Assembly (NCBI GenBank): GCA_029251525.1
Contig: JAQXDE010000066.1
Location: 186,001 to 250,000, forward strand
Direction of reading: 5' to 3'
DNA from: Saprospiraceae bacterium
Lineage (GTDB): Bacteria > Bacteroidota > Bacteroidia > Chitinophagales > Saprospiraceae
DNA: 64,000 nt
Each line of letters opens with the position of its first letter. The first letter of the stretch is position 1. Below the pieces are notes generated by a model. It was given only the letters and a program-made list of their open reading frames with translations. It did no database searches and was not told where the DNA came from. Below, piece by piece: positions 53,354 to 62,835 of the stretch. A program made the position numbers and the translations under genes.

Positions 53354-55621
53354 TTGAAAAAGTTAATCTTTATTGCTATCTCGCTTTTGGCGTTTTTTAA
53401 CGCACAGGCTGCCCACATCATTGGAGGGGAAATCACTTATTTGTGCTTAGGTAACAACCAATATGAATTTACGATGAAAATTTATAGAGACTGTGCAAGT
53501 TCTGGAGCCCAATTTGATTCAGCTCCAGGGGCATTTACAGAGGGCACTGTTACAGTTTATAGAGACGGGACAGTTGTACCTTATATTCCCACAGTAACAC
53601 TAGATGCACCTACTATAACTAATATTCCACCTGATGTTTCCAATCCATGCTTAATTATTCCTGATGATGTTTGCGTTGAGGAGGGCGTTTATATTTTCAT
53701 ATTGACTTTGCCAACTGACCCTAATAGTTATCATATCGTTTACCAGAGGTGTTGTAGGAATAATTCTATCAACAATATTATTTTCCCTGAGGATACTGGT
53801 GCAACGTACACCATTGAGCTAACACCTGAAGCCCAGCAAAATTCAACTGGATGTGTAAATAATAGTCCGACATTTAATAACTTTCCTCCCATAATAATTT
53901 GCGTTAATGAACCAATTAACTTTGATCATTCGGCTTCGGATAGTGATGGAGATCAGTTAGTATATAAATTCTGCAGTCCTAAAGAGGGAGGAGGGACAGG
54001 AGGAACAGATCCTGGAAGTACACCAATGGACGCTGCATTGCCAAATGGAGTGGCTCCAAATCCAGATACGCCTCCTCCATTTGATAATGTTACGTTTGTG
54101 AGCCCAACATATGGACCACTAAACCCAATGGGTGGAGATCCTCAAGTTGCAATTGACCCTGCTACAGGAATGATTAGTGGGATTCCAAATACTTTGGGGC
54201 AATTTGTGGTAGGAGTCTGTGTAGAAGAATATCGAAATGGAGTATTGTTAAGTACAGTCAAACGAGATTTTCAGTTTAATGTGGAAAGTTGTGAACCAAC
54301 CGTTTTTGCCCAAATTCAAAATGATGAAGTAGTTAATGGGAATCAATTTGTAGTAAATTCTTGTGGAAATAATAGCATAACATTTATTGACCAGAGCTTT
54401 GACCAGAATTTTATTAATACATATAATTGGAGTTTTGATTTAAATAATGGAGATACAGCTACTTCTACCACTCAAAATACTAGTATTACTTTCCCGGGAT
54501 TAGGAACTTACCAAGGTCAATTAGTGCTAAATCAAGGGTCTCCATGCGATGATACAGCAACTATCTTCGTTAATATCTACCCCGAAATAAATGCGGATTT
54601 TACTTATTCGTATGATACTTGTATAGCAGGTCCAGTAAGTTTTAATAACCTATCAATAACGGGAGCTGGTGCAATTACCAGTAATCTTTGGGAATTTGGC
54701 GATGGAAATATAAATAGCGAGGTTAGCCCAAATTATCTCTATTCCGCACCTGGGAATATTCCTGTTACACTGACTGTGGAAGATATAAATGGTTGTGTGG
54801 ATGATACTACTCAAATAATTGAATGGTTTCCTGCACCACCTATTTTGATTATTGAACCCAGTATTTATAAAGGATGTATTCCTCAAAATGTATTTTTTAA
54901 TAACCTTTCTACACCAATTGATGATACTTATGATATTGTGTGGGATTTTGGAGATGGAAATACTAGTGGTGAAATAAGTCCAACTTATATTTATGAAACA
55001 CCCGGAGTTTTCGATGTATCACTTTCTGTAACATCACCATTAGGGTGTTCAATAAGTGATTTTTTCCCAAACCTGATAACTGTAGAACCATCACCACTAG
55101 CAAATTTCATTTACACTCCAAATCCACCAACTAATTTTCAACCTGATGTAGAATTTACAGATTTGTCTATTGATGCGGTTCAATGGTTTTGGAATTTTAA
55201 TGATATCGATAATTCATTCGATCAAAATCCGGTATACACTTTTCCAGATACTGGATTACAACAAGTGACTTTGATTGTGACACATACATCAGGCTGTCAA
55301 GATACATTGACTCAATTTATTGATGTAGTTCCTAAAGTTGCTTATTTTCTACCTAATGCTTTTACACCAAACTTTGACTCTATCAATGATGAGTTTTTTG
55401 GAAAAGGCTTCTTTGATGGAATGGAAAACTTTAAAATGACAATTTGGAACCGATGGGGAGAATTGGTTTTCGAAACAAGTGACTATCGAGAGGGTTGGAA
55501 TGGTAGAAAGTTAAATGTTGGAAAAGATTCACCTCAAGGAGTTTATGTTGTTGTCGTTACTTACACTGGGCCAAGAGGAAGAGATGTTGAATTAAAAGGA
55601 TTCGCAACGATTGTGAAATAA
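53354..55621 (+). CDS. Secreted PKD-domain surface protein with CHU_C/type B T9SS C-terminus (copy 1)
   Basis: 755 residues with a signal peptide (MKKLIFIAISLLAFFNAQA). The start codon is TTG; no ATG precedes the signal in frame. The N-terminal half (HIIGGEITYLCLGNNQYEFT, YQRCCRNNSINNIIF) is a Cys-rich beta domain. Three or more PKD-type repeats follow at about 410-640 (WEFGDGNINSEVSPNYLYSA, IVWDFGDGNTSGEISPTYIY). The C-terminus VAYFLPNAFTPNFDSINDEF and WNGRKLNVGKDSPQGVYVVV is the CHU_C domain, a type B signal for T9SS export that is often not cleaved off in the same way as type A. Probably a surface adhesin. Next gene is its paralogue 210 bases on. Confidence 0.88.
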   Translation: MKKLIFIAISLLAFFNAQAAHIIGGEITYLCLGNNQYEFTMKIYRDCASSGAQFDSAPGAFTEGTVTVYRDGTVVPYIPTVTLDAPTITNIPPDVSNPCLIIPDDVCVEEGVYIFILTLPTDPNSYHIVYQRCCRNNSINNIIFPEDTGATYTIELTPEAQQNSTGCVNNSPTFNNFPPIIICVNEPINFDHSASDSDGDQLVYKFCSPKEGGGTGGTDPGSTPMDAALPNGVAPNPDTPPPFDNVTFVSPTYGPLNPMGGDPQVAIDPATGMISGIPNTLGQFVVGVCVEEYRNGVLLSTVKRDFQFNVESCEPTVFAQIQNDEVVNGNQFVVNSCGNNSITFIDQSFDQNFINTYNWSFDLNNGDTATSTTQNTSITFPGLGTYQGQLVLNQGSPCDDTATIFVNIYPEINADFTYSYDTCIAGPVSFNNLSITGAGAITSNLWEFGDGNINSEVSPNYLYSAPGNIPVTLTVEDINGCVDDTTQIIEWFPAPPILIIEPSIYKGCIPQNVFFNNLSTPIDDTYDIVWDFGDGNTSGEISPTYIYETPGVFDVSLSVTSPLGCSISDFFPNLITVEPSPLANFIYTPNPPTNFQPDVEFTDLSIDAVQWFWNFNDIDNSFDQNPVYTFPDTGLQQVTLIVTHTSGCQDTLTQFIDVVPKVAYFLPNAFTPNFDSINDEFFGKGFFDGMENFKMTIWNRWGELVFETSDYREGWNGRKLNVGKDSPQGVYVVVVTYTGPRGRDVELKGFATIVK

Positions 55622-55834
55622 TGTCGAAATTTTAATAAAATTGCCGTCAATTTAACTTAAAATCTATTAGTTTTTTTTTTCGAAACAAAAAAGGTGGATT
55701 TTTGTTAAAATTTACAGAAATTACAAGAACAAAATACTGGCTAATATATTGAAACATTCAAATCCCCAATTTTTCTTTTGTTCGAAATATAATTAGCAGA
55801 TGGATTTTTTGCAAGATCCAAAAAAACATAAGTG

Positions 55835-58102
55835 ATGAGAATTAATCTACGAACCCTTTTCTTTTTTCTTTTACTTTTTCCTCTAGGATATCTTCAGGCG
55901 GCCCACGTTATCGGTGGGGAATTAACCTATGTCTGTCTCGGTAATGGAGATTACGAGATTACCATGAAAGTGTATCGAGATTGCCAAGGAATGGGAGCAG
56001 GATTCGATGGTCCAGGAAACGGTCGAATGTCAATATATAATGGGGGAGATTTGTTGACCGAATTTGATAGAATTACGATGCCTGATCCTGTTATTTCAGG
56101 TGTACAACCGGACATTAATAATCCATGTTTGATCCTTCCTTCAAATGTATGTGTAGAGCAAGGGTTATATGTTTTTAACCTAAGTGATTTTAATATTGGT
56201 AACATTAATTTGCCTTTGAGTACAGATAGTTACTATATTATTTATCAGAGATGTTGTAGAAATAATTCTATTAATAACATAATAGCTCCAGGAGAAACAG
56301 GCGCTACTTTTTATGTAGAAATCACCCCTGAAGCGCAAGCTTTGTGTAATAATACCCCAACTTTTAATGAATTTCCACCAATAGTCATTTGTGTCAATGA
56401 GCAATTAACTTTTGATCACTCTGCAACGGATGTTGATGGAGATTTATTAGTATACGAATTATGTAGCCCATTAAAAGGTGGAGGAACTGCTGGTTGGCAA
56501 ACGCCAGGTAATGCAGATGACTTTGATGGCACTAACCCAAATCCAGATGCACCACCACCATATGATAATGTAACATTTATATCTCCAACTTATGGTCCTC
56601 TTGATCAAATAGGGGGAGATCCGCCTTTGACAATCAATCCAGTATCTGGAGTCTTGTCAGGTATGCCGAATGCAGAAGGTCAGTATGTTGTTGGAATTTG
56701 TGTGAAAGAATATCGAAATGGAGTATTGTTAAGTACGATTCAAAGAGATTTTCAGTTTAATGTAGCTTTTTGTGAACCGACAGTTACTGCATCAGTTGAT
56801 GGAGATGATTTAATTCAAACCAATCCTTTATTTCAATTTTATAACTGTAATGGAGATACTACGTTTAGCTTTGAGGCACCTACATCTCAGTTTATAAATG
56901 AATATTTATGGGAGTTTGAACTTGGAGGATTAAATCCACTCTCTTTCAATCAACAAAATGTTGATGTTACCTTTCCTGGATATGGAGTATATGAGGGGTT
57001 ATTGATTCTCAATCCTGGAACAGATTGTGGGGATACTGCAACGATCGTAGTTGAGATTTTTGAACCACCTACTGTAGACTTTACTTTTGATTATGATACT
57101 TGTATTGCAGGACCTGTAATTTATACAGATTTGTCAGTAGGGGTAACTTCGAATATTAATGATTGGTATTGGGATTTTGGAAATGGAGGTAGTTCAGACA
57201 TACAAAATCCAGTATTTAGTTATACAGACCCAGGAGTTTATAATGTTTCGTTAACTGTAACTGACGAGAATGGATGTATTAATGAATTAGTTCAAGAGGC
57301 AACTTGGCTGCCAGTTCCACCTTTGATTGTCATTGAGCCAAGTTCATTTACTGGCTGTGCTCCCTTGGATGTTTTCTTTAATAATCTATCAAATCCTATT
57401 GATAATACTTATGATATTTTTTGGGATTTCGGAGATGGTGGAATTGGGACTGATATCAGTCCATCCTATACTTATGAGGAACCAGGAGAATACACAATTA
57501 ATGTGGGAATTACTTCTCCAATAGGTTGTTACACAGAAAGAAATTTTCCGTATTTAATTAAAGTTGATTCTTTTCCAGAGGCGGATTTTTATTTTGGTCC
57601 GGATCGTATTACGAATTTTTTGCCTGAAGTAAATTTCTTTGATAATTCACTCAGAGATTACAAATGGGAATGGGATTTTGCAGGGCAAGGTTTTTCCTAT
57701 GAAGAAAATCCGTCCTTTTCATTTCCAGATACTGGAAATCAAATAATAGAATTGATTGTAACCACTGAAGCTGGGTGTCAAGATACTGTTCAAAAAATAG
57801 TTGACGTGATTCCAGAAGTTCGATATTTTTTACCAAATGCTTTTACACCTAATGATGATACAGTTAATGACGAGTTTAAAGGAGTAGGATATTATCGAGG
57901 AATGCAAAATTACTCCTTTCAAGTTTGGAATAGATATGGTGAGCTTGTTTTTGAAACAAATGACCCAGACGAAGGTTGGAATGGACGCAAATATAATGGA
58001 GGTGGATTAATGCCTTTAGGAGTTTATGTTTGTCAGGTTAATTATAAAAGTCCTAGAGGTATTCCGCAAGAGATTCAAGGTTTCATTACTTTGATAAAAT
58101 AG
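55835..58102 (+). CDS. Secreted PKD-domain surface protein with CHU_C/type B T9SS C-terminus (copy 2)
   Basis: 755 residues from the ATG at 55835 (RINLRTLFFFLLLFPLGYLQ signal); the GTG three bases earlier is ignored. It is a full-length paralogue of the preceding gene: the same Cys-rich N-terminal domain (HVIGGELTYVCLGNGDYEIT, YQRCCRNNSINNIIAP), PKD repeats (WYWDFGNGGSSDIQNPVFSY, IFWDFGDGGIGTDISPSYTY) and CHU_C end (VRYFLPNAFTPNDDTVNDEF). Some stretches are nearly identical at DNA level (54225-54255 and 56706-56736), others diverged. Probably a surface adhesin or gliding-associated protein exported by T9SS. A strong terminator follows 73 bases after the stop. Confidence 0.88.
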   Translation: MRINLRTLFFFLLLFPLGYLQAAHVIGGELTYVCLGNGDYEITMKVYRDCQGMGAGFDGPGNGRMSIYNGGDLLTEFDRITMPDPVISGVQPDINNPCLILPSNVCVEQGLYVFNLSDFNIGNINLPLSTDSYYIIYQRCCRNNSINNIIAPGETGATFYVEITPEAQALCNNTPTFNEFPPIVICVNEQLTFDHSATDVDGDLLVYELCSPLKGGGTAGWQTPGNADDFDGTNPNPDAPPPYDNVTFISPTYGPLDQIGGDPPLTINPVSGVLSGMPNAEGQYVVGICVKEYRNGVLLSTIQRDFQFNVAFCEPTVTASVDGDDLIQTNPLFQFYNCNGDTTFSFEAPTSQFINEYLWEFELGGLNPLSFNQQNVDVTFPGYGVYEGLLILNPGTDCGDTATIVVEIFEPPTVDFTFDYDTCIAGPVIYTDLSVGVTSNINDWYWDFGNGGSSDIQNPVFSYTDPGVYNVSLTVTDENGCINELVQEATWLPVPPLIVIEPSSFTGCAPLDVFFNNLSNPIDNTYDIFWDFGDGGIGTDISPSYTYEEPGEYTINVGITSPIGCYTERNFPYLIKVDSFPEADFYFGPDRITNFLPEVNFFDNSLRDYKWEWDFAGQGFSYEENPSFSFPDTGNQIIELIVTTEAGCQDTVQKIVDVIPEVRYFLPNAFTPNDDTVNDEFKGVGYYRGMQNYSFQVWNRYGELVFETNDPDEGWNGRKYNGGGLMPLGVYVCQVNYKSPRGIPQEIQGFITLIK

Positions 58103-58175
58103 ATATTACTTAGAAGTCAGCCTTTTCCTGTTTTTCAAATATTATAAGAAAATCTAGGGTCTTAGCTTTGTAAAT

Positions 58176-58221
58176 AAAAAAATGCCCACCCGTTTTGAAT
58201 TGAAACAGTGGGCATTTTTTT
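58176..58221. terminator. Rho-independent terminator after the PKD/CHU_C pair
   Basis: AAAAAAATGCCCAC (58176-58189) pairs with GTGGGCATTTTTTT (58208-58221), a perfect 14-bp stem with T tracts on both strands. Confidence 0.9.
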
Positions 58222-58648
58222 GGGATAGATGTTAAAAGTAGTTTTTTTAAACTAAGTAAGGGTAAGTTCTCTCTAGTAAATGAGAGAATTAGGTCATGGA
58301 AAGATCACTTGAGCGATTTTTAGAATTTCTTTTATTAATAATATTCCGAGTTAGGATTTCAATTAAATCTTTTAAACATAGTGGAAAAATCAAATTACTA
58401 TCAAGTGATTTTTATATACCGCTAGCAGCTACAAAAAGATGTTAAGTTTGAGGTGAATACTTTGCTTTTCCCAAATTCAGTTAATATTTTTTACTTGATG
58501 ATTGTAACCGGAAAGGTTAAAGATTGTGAAATTAGATTGATTGATGTAATTGACCGTTTACTAAATCAATTATTGTATTGAAGATTGTATTCAATTAGCT
58601 GATTAGGGGCAAGGAATTTCAGTCAATTATAGATCTCTTATTTTATGG
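58222..58648. other. Intergenic region, possibly holding a small or decayed frame
   Basis: About 430 bases between the terminator and the minus-strand DUF6495 gene. One plus-strand frame is open from a stop near 58424 to 58581 and reads protein-like (VNTLLFPNSVNIFYLMIVTG, KVKDCEIRLIDVIDRLLNQL), with GTG at 58453 as the only plausible start (42 residues). I do not call it a gene. Nothing else is evident. Confidence 0.35.
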
Positions 58649-59131
58649 TTACTTCTTCAAAGTGCGAAGTAAACGAAATAATTTTCCATCAGATATTAAG
58701 CTACCCCATTGCATCATTTGGAATATTTCTTGAAGTCGATTTTCATCTTTGTATTTTTTATTAGCTGAATACATTTGTAGTTTAGCATCGGAAGATTGAA
58801 GTTTTATGATCATTTCTTCGGGAACAATGTCTTTTGTGAAATCTAAATCTGAATCTCCTTCCACCTTCAAACCCATGAGTTCTATATCTTCTTTATTACA
58901 CTTAAATATCTTTAAATCTTTTGGCGTTTTCATTTCTAAGTATTCCACTTTTGAGATGATTTTTTTAAAAACGATATCGCTGAAAATTTCAATCAATCCC
59001 TCAGCTCTTTCAGGGTTTTCCTTTTTTATCTTTTCCCAGTCATCTCCTGTTACGGTATTTGAAACCAGGAATCTAACAAATTCTGTTTTTAGTTCCTCTA
59101 GTTCATTATTGGTTAATCTTCTGAAATCCAT
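58649..59131 (-). CDS. DUF6495 family protein
   Basis: 160 residues, cytoplasmic. FRRLTNNELEELKTEFVRFL, GDDWEKIKKENPERAEGLIE, IFSDIVFKKIISKVEYLEMK and the acidic middle agree with my recollection of the Bacteroidota family DUF6495. It has a helical N-terminus and an alpha/beta C-terminal part (KLQMYSANKKYKDENRLQEI, FQMMQWGSLISDGKLFRLL). No enzymatic motif is present. Its function is unknown. It stands alone, divergent from the OmpA gene, with 161 bases between start codons. Confidence 0.8.
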   Translation of the reverse strand: MDFRRLTNNELEELKTEFVRFLVSNTVTGDDWEKIKKENPERAEGLIEIFSDIVFKKIISKVEYLEMKTPKDLKIFKCNKEDIELMGLKVEGDSDLDFTKDIVPEEMIIKLQSSDAKLQMYSANKKYKDENRLQEIFQMMQWGSLISDGKLFRLLRTLKK

Positions 59132-59292
59132 TTGCGTAATTGAGTTTTTTAAAGTTATATCTTAAGTTTTAAGTTGTTTCTTTTTCAAATGTAAAAGTAT
59201 TGAATAAATTAGATTTTGATACTTAAAGTTGACCATTATCTTCTCCAAAAAAATTAAGCATAAAATATTCAAAATCTCTTTTTTCTTTTTTT

Positions 59293-60654
59293 GTGACTAT
59301 ACTCTTGTTGTTTATTTCTAATAATTTTCTTGCTCAATCTCTCAAGAATGAAAATGCTATTTCTTTTAATGTTGTAGGACTAGAATATTATGGTTTATTA
59401 AAAAATGATTTTTCAGGTGGTGATCATGTAACCAGTGGTTTAAAAATAGGCTATCATCGAAACTTAGGAAGTGACTTACTTAGTATGGAAATTCCTTTAT
59501 TTTTTGGAGGTACTAAAGTCCCGATTAATCCCTTTCCAAATAATCCACTAGGAGATATATCTGCAAAGACTTTAAAAGTTTCCATAGGAGGGCTTTTGCA
59601 ACTTCAAGCATTCAAAGAAGATAATTTTGTAGTTCCCTATATTTCAGGAGGTTTTGTTATAACTAATATTGCAGATGTAGGAGGTTGGCATATAGAGATT
59701 CCAATAGGATTAGGTTTTGATTTTAAATTATCCAAAAAAAGTTATTTTCAGATTAGACCTGAATATCGTATTGGACTGATGGAAGAAAATCGCAATAATT
59801 TGAATTTGAATGTAGGAATTAAATTTTTACTAAATTCGATGAAAGAAAATGTTCCATCTATTGAAGAGGATCGAGATCAAGATGGAGTATTGAATGAAGT
59901 AGATAAATGTCCAGATACTCCTGGATTGGTTTATTTGAGAGGCTGCCCAGATTCGGATAGTGATGGAATTATTGATGAAGTTGATCTATGTCCAACAATA
60001 TTAGGATTGGCGAAATTTGGAGGGTGTCCTGATTCTGATAATGATGGAATTCCAGATTCAAATGATAAATGTCCCAACGAAGCTGGTCCAATTTCATATG
60101 GTGGTTGTCCAAAAGTAGATTTAGATACTGATGGTGATGGAATTCCAGATAATGAAGATGTTTGTCCAAGTAAAAAAGGATCTTCAGTTTTTGGAGGATG
60201 TCCTGATTCTGATAAAGATGGTATCATAGATATTAATGATAATTGCCCGAATGAAGCTGGGTTGAAATCCAATAAGGGGTGTCCAGCGGTAGTGAGGGAG
60301 GTACAAGAGGTAATCAATTTGTCAGCGAGAAATATCCAATTTGAAAATAACAGTTCAAAAATAAAATCGATATCGTATGCTGACTTAGATAATATTGCTA
60401 ATATTATGCAGCAATATCCTGAGTATAATGTTTTGATTGGTGGTCATACAGATAGTGTTGGAAATGAGGAATATAATAGAAGCCTTTCAAACCGCAGGGC
60501 GAAAAATTGTGTAAATTATTTGGTTGAAAAAGGAATTAGTTCAAGTCGAATTAGTGCAGATGGCTATGGTGAGAGGAAACCAATTTTAGATAATTCAACT
60601 AACACAGGAAGAGAAATAAATAGGCGCGTTGAATTTATCTTGTTTGTAAAATAA
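59293..60654 (+). CDS. OmpA-family outer-membrane protein with thrombospondin type 3 repeats
   Basis: At least 453 residues. Residues about 15-190 form an N-terminal beta-barrel or sandwich. About 195-335 hold five thrombospondin type 3-like Ca-binding repeats (DQDGVLNEVDKCPDTPG, DSDGIIDEVDLCP, DNDGIPDSNDKCPNEAG, DTDGDGIPDNEDVCP, DKDGIIDINDNCPNEAG). The OmpA domain (about 340-453) has IGGHTDSVGNEEYNRSLSNR and INRRVEFILFVK and should bind peptidoglycan. The GTG start at 59293 gives a signal without basic residues. Upstream in frame lies IKYSKSLFSFF from 59260, which would make a proper n-region, but its first codon is ATA. The start is therefore uncertain. Confidence 0.88.
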   Translation: MTILLLFISNNFLAQSLKNENAISFNVVGLEYYGLLKNDFSGGDHVTSGLKIGYHRNLGSDLLSMEIPLFFGGTKVPINPFPNNPLGDISAKTLKVSIGGLLQLQAFKEDNFVVPYISGGFVITNIADVGGWHIEIPIGLGFDFKLSKKSYFQIRPEYRIGLMEENRNNLNLNVGIKFLLNSMKENVPSIEEDRDQDGVLNEVDKCPDTPGLVYLRGCPDSDSDGIIDEVDLCPTILGLAKFGGCPDSDNDGIPDSNDKCPNEAGPISYGGCPKVDLDTDGDGIPDNEDVCPSKKGSSVFGGCPDSDKDGIIDINDNCPNEAGLKSNKGCPAVVREVQEVINLSARNIQFENNSSKIKSISYADLDNIANIMQQYPEYNVLIGGHTDSVGNEEYNRSLSNRRAKNCVNYLVEKGISSSRISADGYGERKPILDNSTNTGREINRRVEFILFVK

Positions 60655-60671
60655 ATATCGTAAATATATTG

Positions 60672-61733
60672 TTATATTATATGGGTGTTAGGTTTTGGAA
60701 TTTGTATTTTTGTTTTTTTTTTATTGATAATTGAAAAAAAACCTACGAAACTTCCTACACCATAACTTAAATGTAATGTTAAGAATGTAATGGGGAATAA
60801 AAAAAATGCACTTATGTTTTTTTCTTTTAAACTTAACTTTACCGAGAAAAAAGAAATAATAACTAGATAAATAATGATTGGAAAGGTAAAAATACTTAAA
60901 AACAAATTTTCAGTAAAAAAGAAATTATTAAATAAAGATAGAGTTGCTAATATTATATTTATAAAAAATAAAAGAGGCACGAAGTGTCGAACAGATAGTG
61001 AATTAAAAGTGCCAGTAAACCATGAGGTTAATATTACCCACTTTCCATTCGCATAGTTGTTTTTCCAAAGTGCACTAAAAGTATCACGTGCATAATATAT
61101 GCATTCCACATCTGGCACTAAAAATATTTTCCCACCTTTTTGTTTTATTCTCTTATTGAGTTCGATATCCTGATTTCGTTTAAGACGAACATCGTAGTTA
61201 CCATATTTATCAAATACTGATTTTGGGTAACAACCGAAGGGAACAGTGTCAACTTCTTGTGGTTCAGAAGTTCCCATTCTATAAAGTGCATTCCCAACCC
61301 CCATTGGATGAGAGAGAGTAAGGGAGATAACTTTTGCCTTAGTAGAATTAGAGCGAGGTTGGATATTCCAAATACCTCCAACGTTTTCTGCAGAAAGCTT
61401 TCTAAGCCAAAAAATTAATTTAGAAATGTATTGTTTTGGATATGCTGCATGAGCATCAAGTCGAATGATTATTTCTCCTTGGGCTTGGTCAATTCCAAGA
61501 TTCATGGCTTGCGGGACAATTTTTTCTGGATTAGGAATTAATTTAATAAAAGGATACTTGATTGCGTATTTTGAAATGATGTTAGCAGTTTTATCAGTAC
61601 TCATTCCGTCAAGAAATATAGCCTCCAATTTTTCTTGTGGGTAATCCTGATCCAAAATATTTTGAATGATAGTTTCAATAAAAGACTCTTCATTGAAACA
61701 AGGTATAAGAATGGTTATAGTTGGTTGGTCCAA
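60672..61733 (-). CDS. Family 2 glycosyltransferase with C-terminal membrane helices
   Basis: 353 residues from a TTG start at 61733; the fold begins at once (ITILIPCFNEESFIETIIQ), so no other start is plausible. The GT-A core has AIFLDGMSTDKTANIISKY, IIRLDAHAAYPKQYI with the DAH metal-binding motif, and NQDIELNKRIKQKGGKIFLV. About 230 onward are three hydrophobic helices (PLLFFINIILATLSLFN, ILSIFTFPIIIYLVIIS) anchoring it at the inner membrane. It resembles succinoglycan/exopolysaccharide transferases. It follows the GT4 gene with a 1-base gap, the last of a three-gene operon. Confidence 0.88.
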   Translation of the reverse strand: MDQPTITILIPCFNEESFIETIIQNILDQDYPQEKLEAIFLDGMSTDKTANIISKYAIKYPFIKLIPNPEKIVPQAMNLGIDQAQGEIIIRLDAHAAYPKQYISKLIFWLRKLSAENVGGIWNIQPRSNSTKAKVISLTLSHPMGVGNALYRMGTSEPQEVDTVPFGCYPKSVFDKYGNYDVRLKRNQDIELNKRIKQKGGKIFLVPDVECIYYARDTFSALWKNNYANGKWVILTSWFTGTFNSLSVRHFVPLLFFINIILATLSLFNNFFFTENLFLSIFTFPIIIYLVIISFFSVKLSLKEKNISAFFLFPITFLTLHLSYGVGSFVGFFSIINKKKTKIQIPKPNTHII

Positions 61734-61734
61734 A

Positions 61735-62835
61735 TTATTTTAATATTTGTTGGTAAAGATTAATTAATTTTTCATTTTCTTGTTTCCAGTTGAAAACTTC
61801 CTGTACTGCTTTTTGTCCGTTTTTTCCCATTTGGATAGATTGCTCTTTGTTTTTTAACAATACATTTACGGCTGATGCGATTTCTTTTGGAGCTAGTGGG
61901 TTAACACAAATTCCAGTGTTGTATTTTGTAACGATACTTTTCCAAAGAGGGAAGTCAGAGGTAACTATTGGCAAACTTGCAGCCATGTACTCAAATATTT
62001 TATTGGGCTGGGCGTTAATATGATTTGGTTCTGGGTGGAAAATAACGATGCCCATTTTACTTTGAGATAAAATTTTAGCGACTTCTTGACTATTTTTTTT
62101 CCCAAGGAAATTTACTTTCTTCCAAGTCGGTAAATTTTTTATAAAAGTTTCTTCCTCTTTAGATTGAAATTCTCCAATTAAAGTCATTTTCGCTTTGGTA
62201 AATTTTAGCATCCGAATCATTTCTTCGATGCCCCTGATTTTACTTATCAACCCAACATAACAAATGTCATGAGTTTTTTCATTTGAAATTTCAATATTAA
62301 ATTTTTCGAGGATTGGATAGTTGTTAATGTCAATAGTCCTTGTATTTATTTTTAAAAAACGATCTCGAATGAATGGAGTAGCGGTAATTACAGCATCCAT
62401 TTTTGCAGCAATTCTATTTTCGTATATTTCAAATATCGTTGCAACGAATGGTCGGATTAAAGAGGGAATATAATATTTTGATAGGATCTGTCTAGGAACA
62501 TCTTCATGGGTGTCGTAAATTACTTTTTTTCCAAATTTCTTTAGTTTTATACCAACGGGCAATAGTTCGGGGTCATGGAAATGATAAATGTCTGCATCAA
62601 TTTCCAATGCTTTTTCCAATGCGATTTGAGTAGTTTTCCACATTCTATACAGTCTTCCTGATGTAGTAGATGTAATGTTATGAATTTGGACACCTTTAGA
62701 TGTTTCGCTTTTTTGATTTGCAACAATCAAATGAGTGTCAAATCCATGATTTGCTAATGATACACATTCTTTTTGAAAAATACGAGTATCTTTTGCGTTG
62801 TGAACAGTAGTGATATGGCAAATTTTATTTTTCAT
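61735..62835 (-). CDS. Family 4 glycosyltransferase
   Basis: 366 residues from an ATG at 62835. The GT-B acceptor half has ICHITTVHNAKDTRIFQKEC, YHFHDPELLPVGIKLKKFGK and VIYDTHEDVPRQILSKYYIP. The donor half has CYVGLISKIRGIEEMIRMLK, NAQPNKIFEYMAASLPIVTS and SDFPLWKSIVTKYNTGICVN. It is close in layout to GT4 enzymes of exopolysaccharide clusters in this phylum. Sugar unknown. The middle gene of the operon: its start overlaps the stop of the preceding gene by 11 bases. Confidence 0.9.
   Translation of the reverse strand: MKNKICHITTVHNAKDTRIFQKECVSLANHGFDTHLIVANQKSETSKGVQIHNITSTTSGRLYRMWKTTQIALEKALEIDADIYHFHDPELLPVGIKLKKFGKKVIYDTHEDVPRQILSKYYIPSLIRPFVATIFEIYENRIAAKMDAVITATPFIRDRFLKINTRTIDINNYPILEKFNIEISNEKTHDICYVGLISKIRGIEEMIRMLKFTKAKMTLIGEFQSKEEETFIKNLPTWKKVNFLGKKNSQEVAKILSQSKMGIVIFHPEPNHINAQPNKIFEYMAASLPIVTSDFPLWKSIVTKYNTGICVNPLAPKEIASAVNVLLKNKEQSIQMGKNGQKAVQEVFNWKQENEKLINLYQQILK

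Noticed and set aside
59931-60317. Long minus-strand frame opposite the thrombospondin type 3 repeats
   Set aside because: It is a repetitive mirror of the sense repeats (Pro/Ser/Gly-rich antisense) with no domain, so it is an artefact of the repeated codons.
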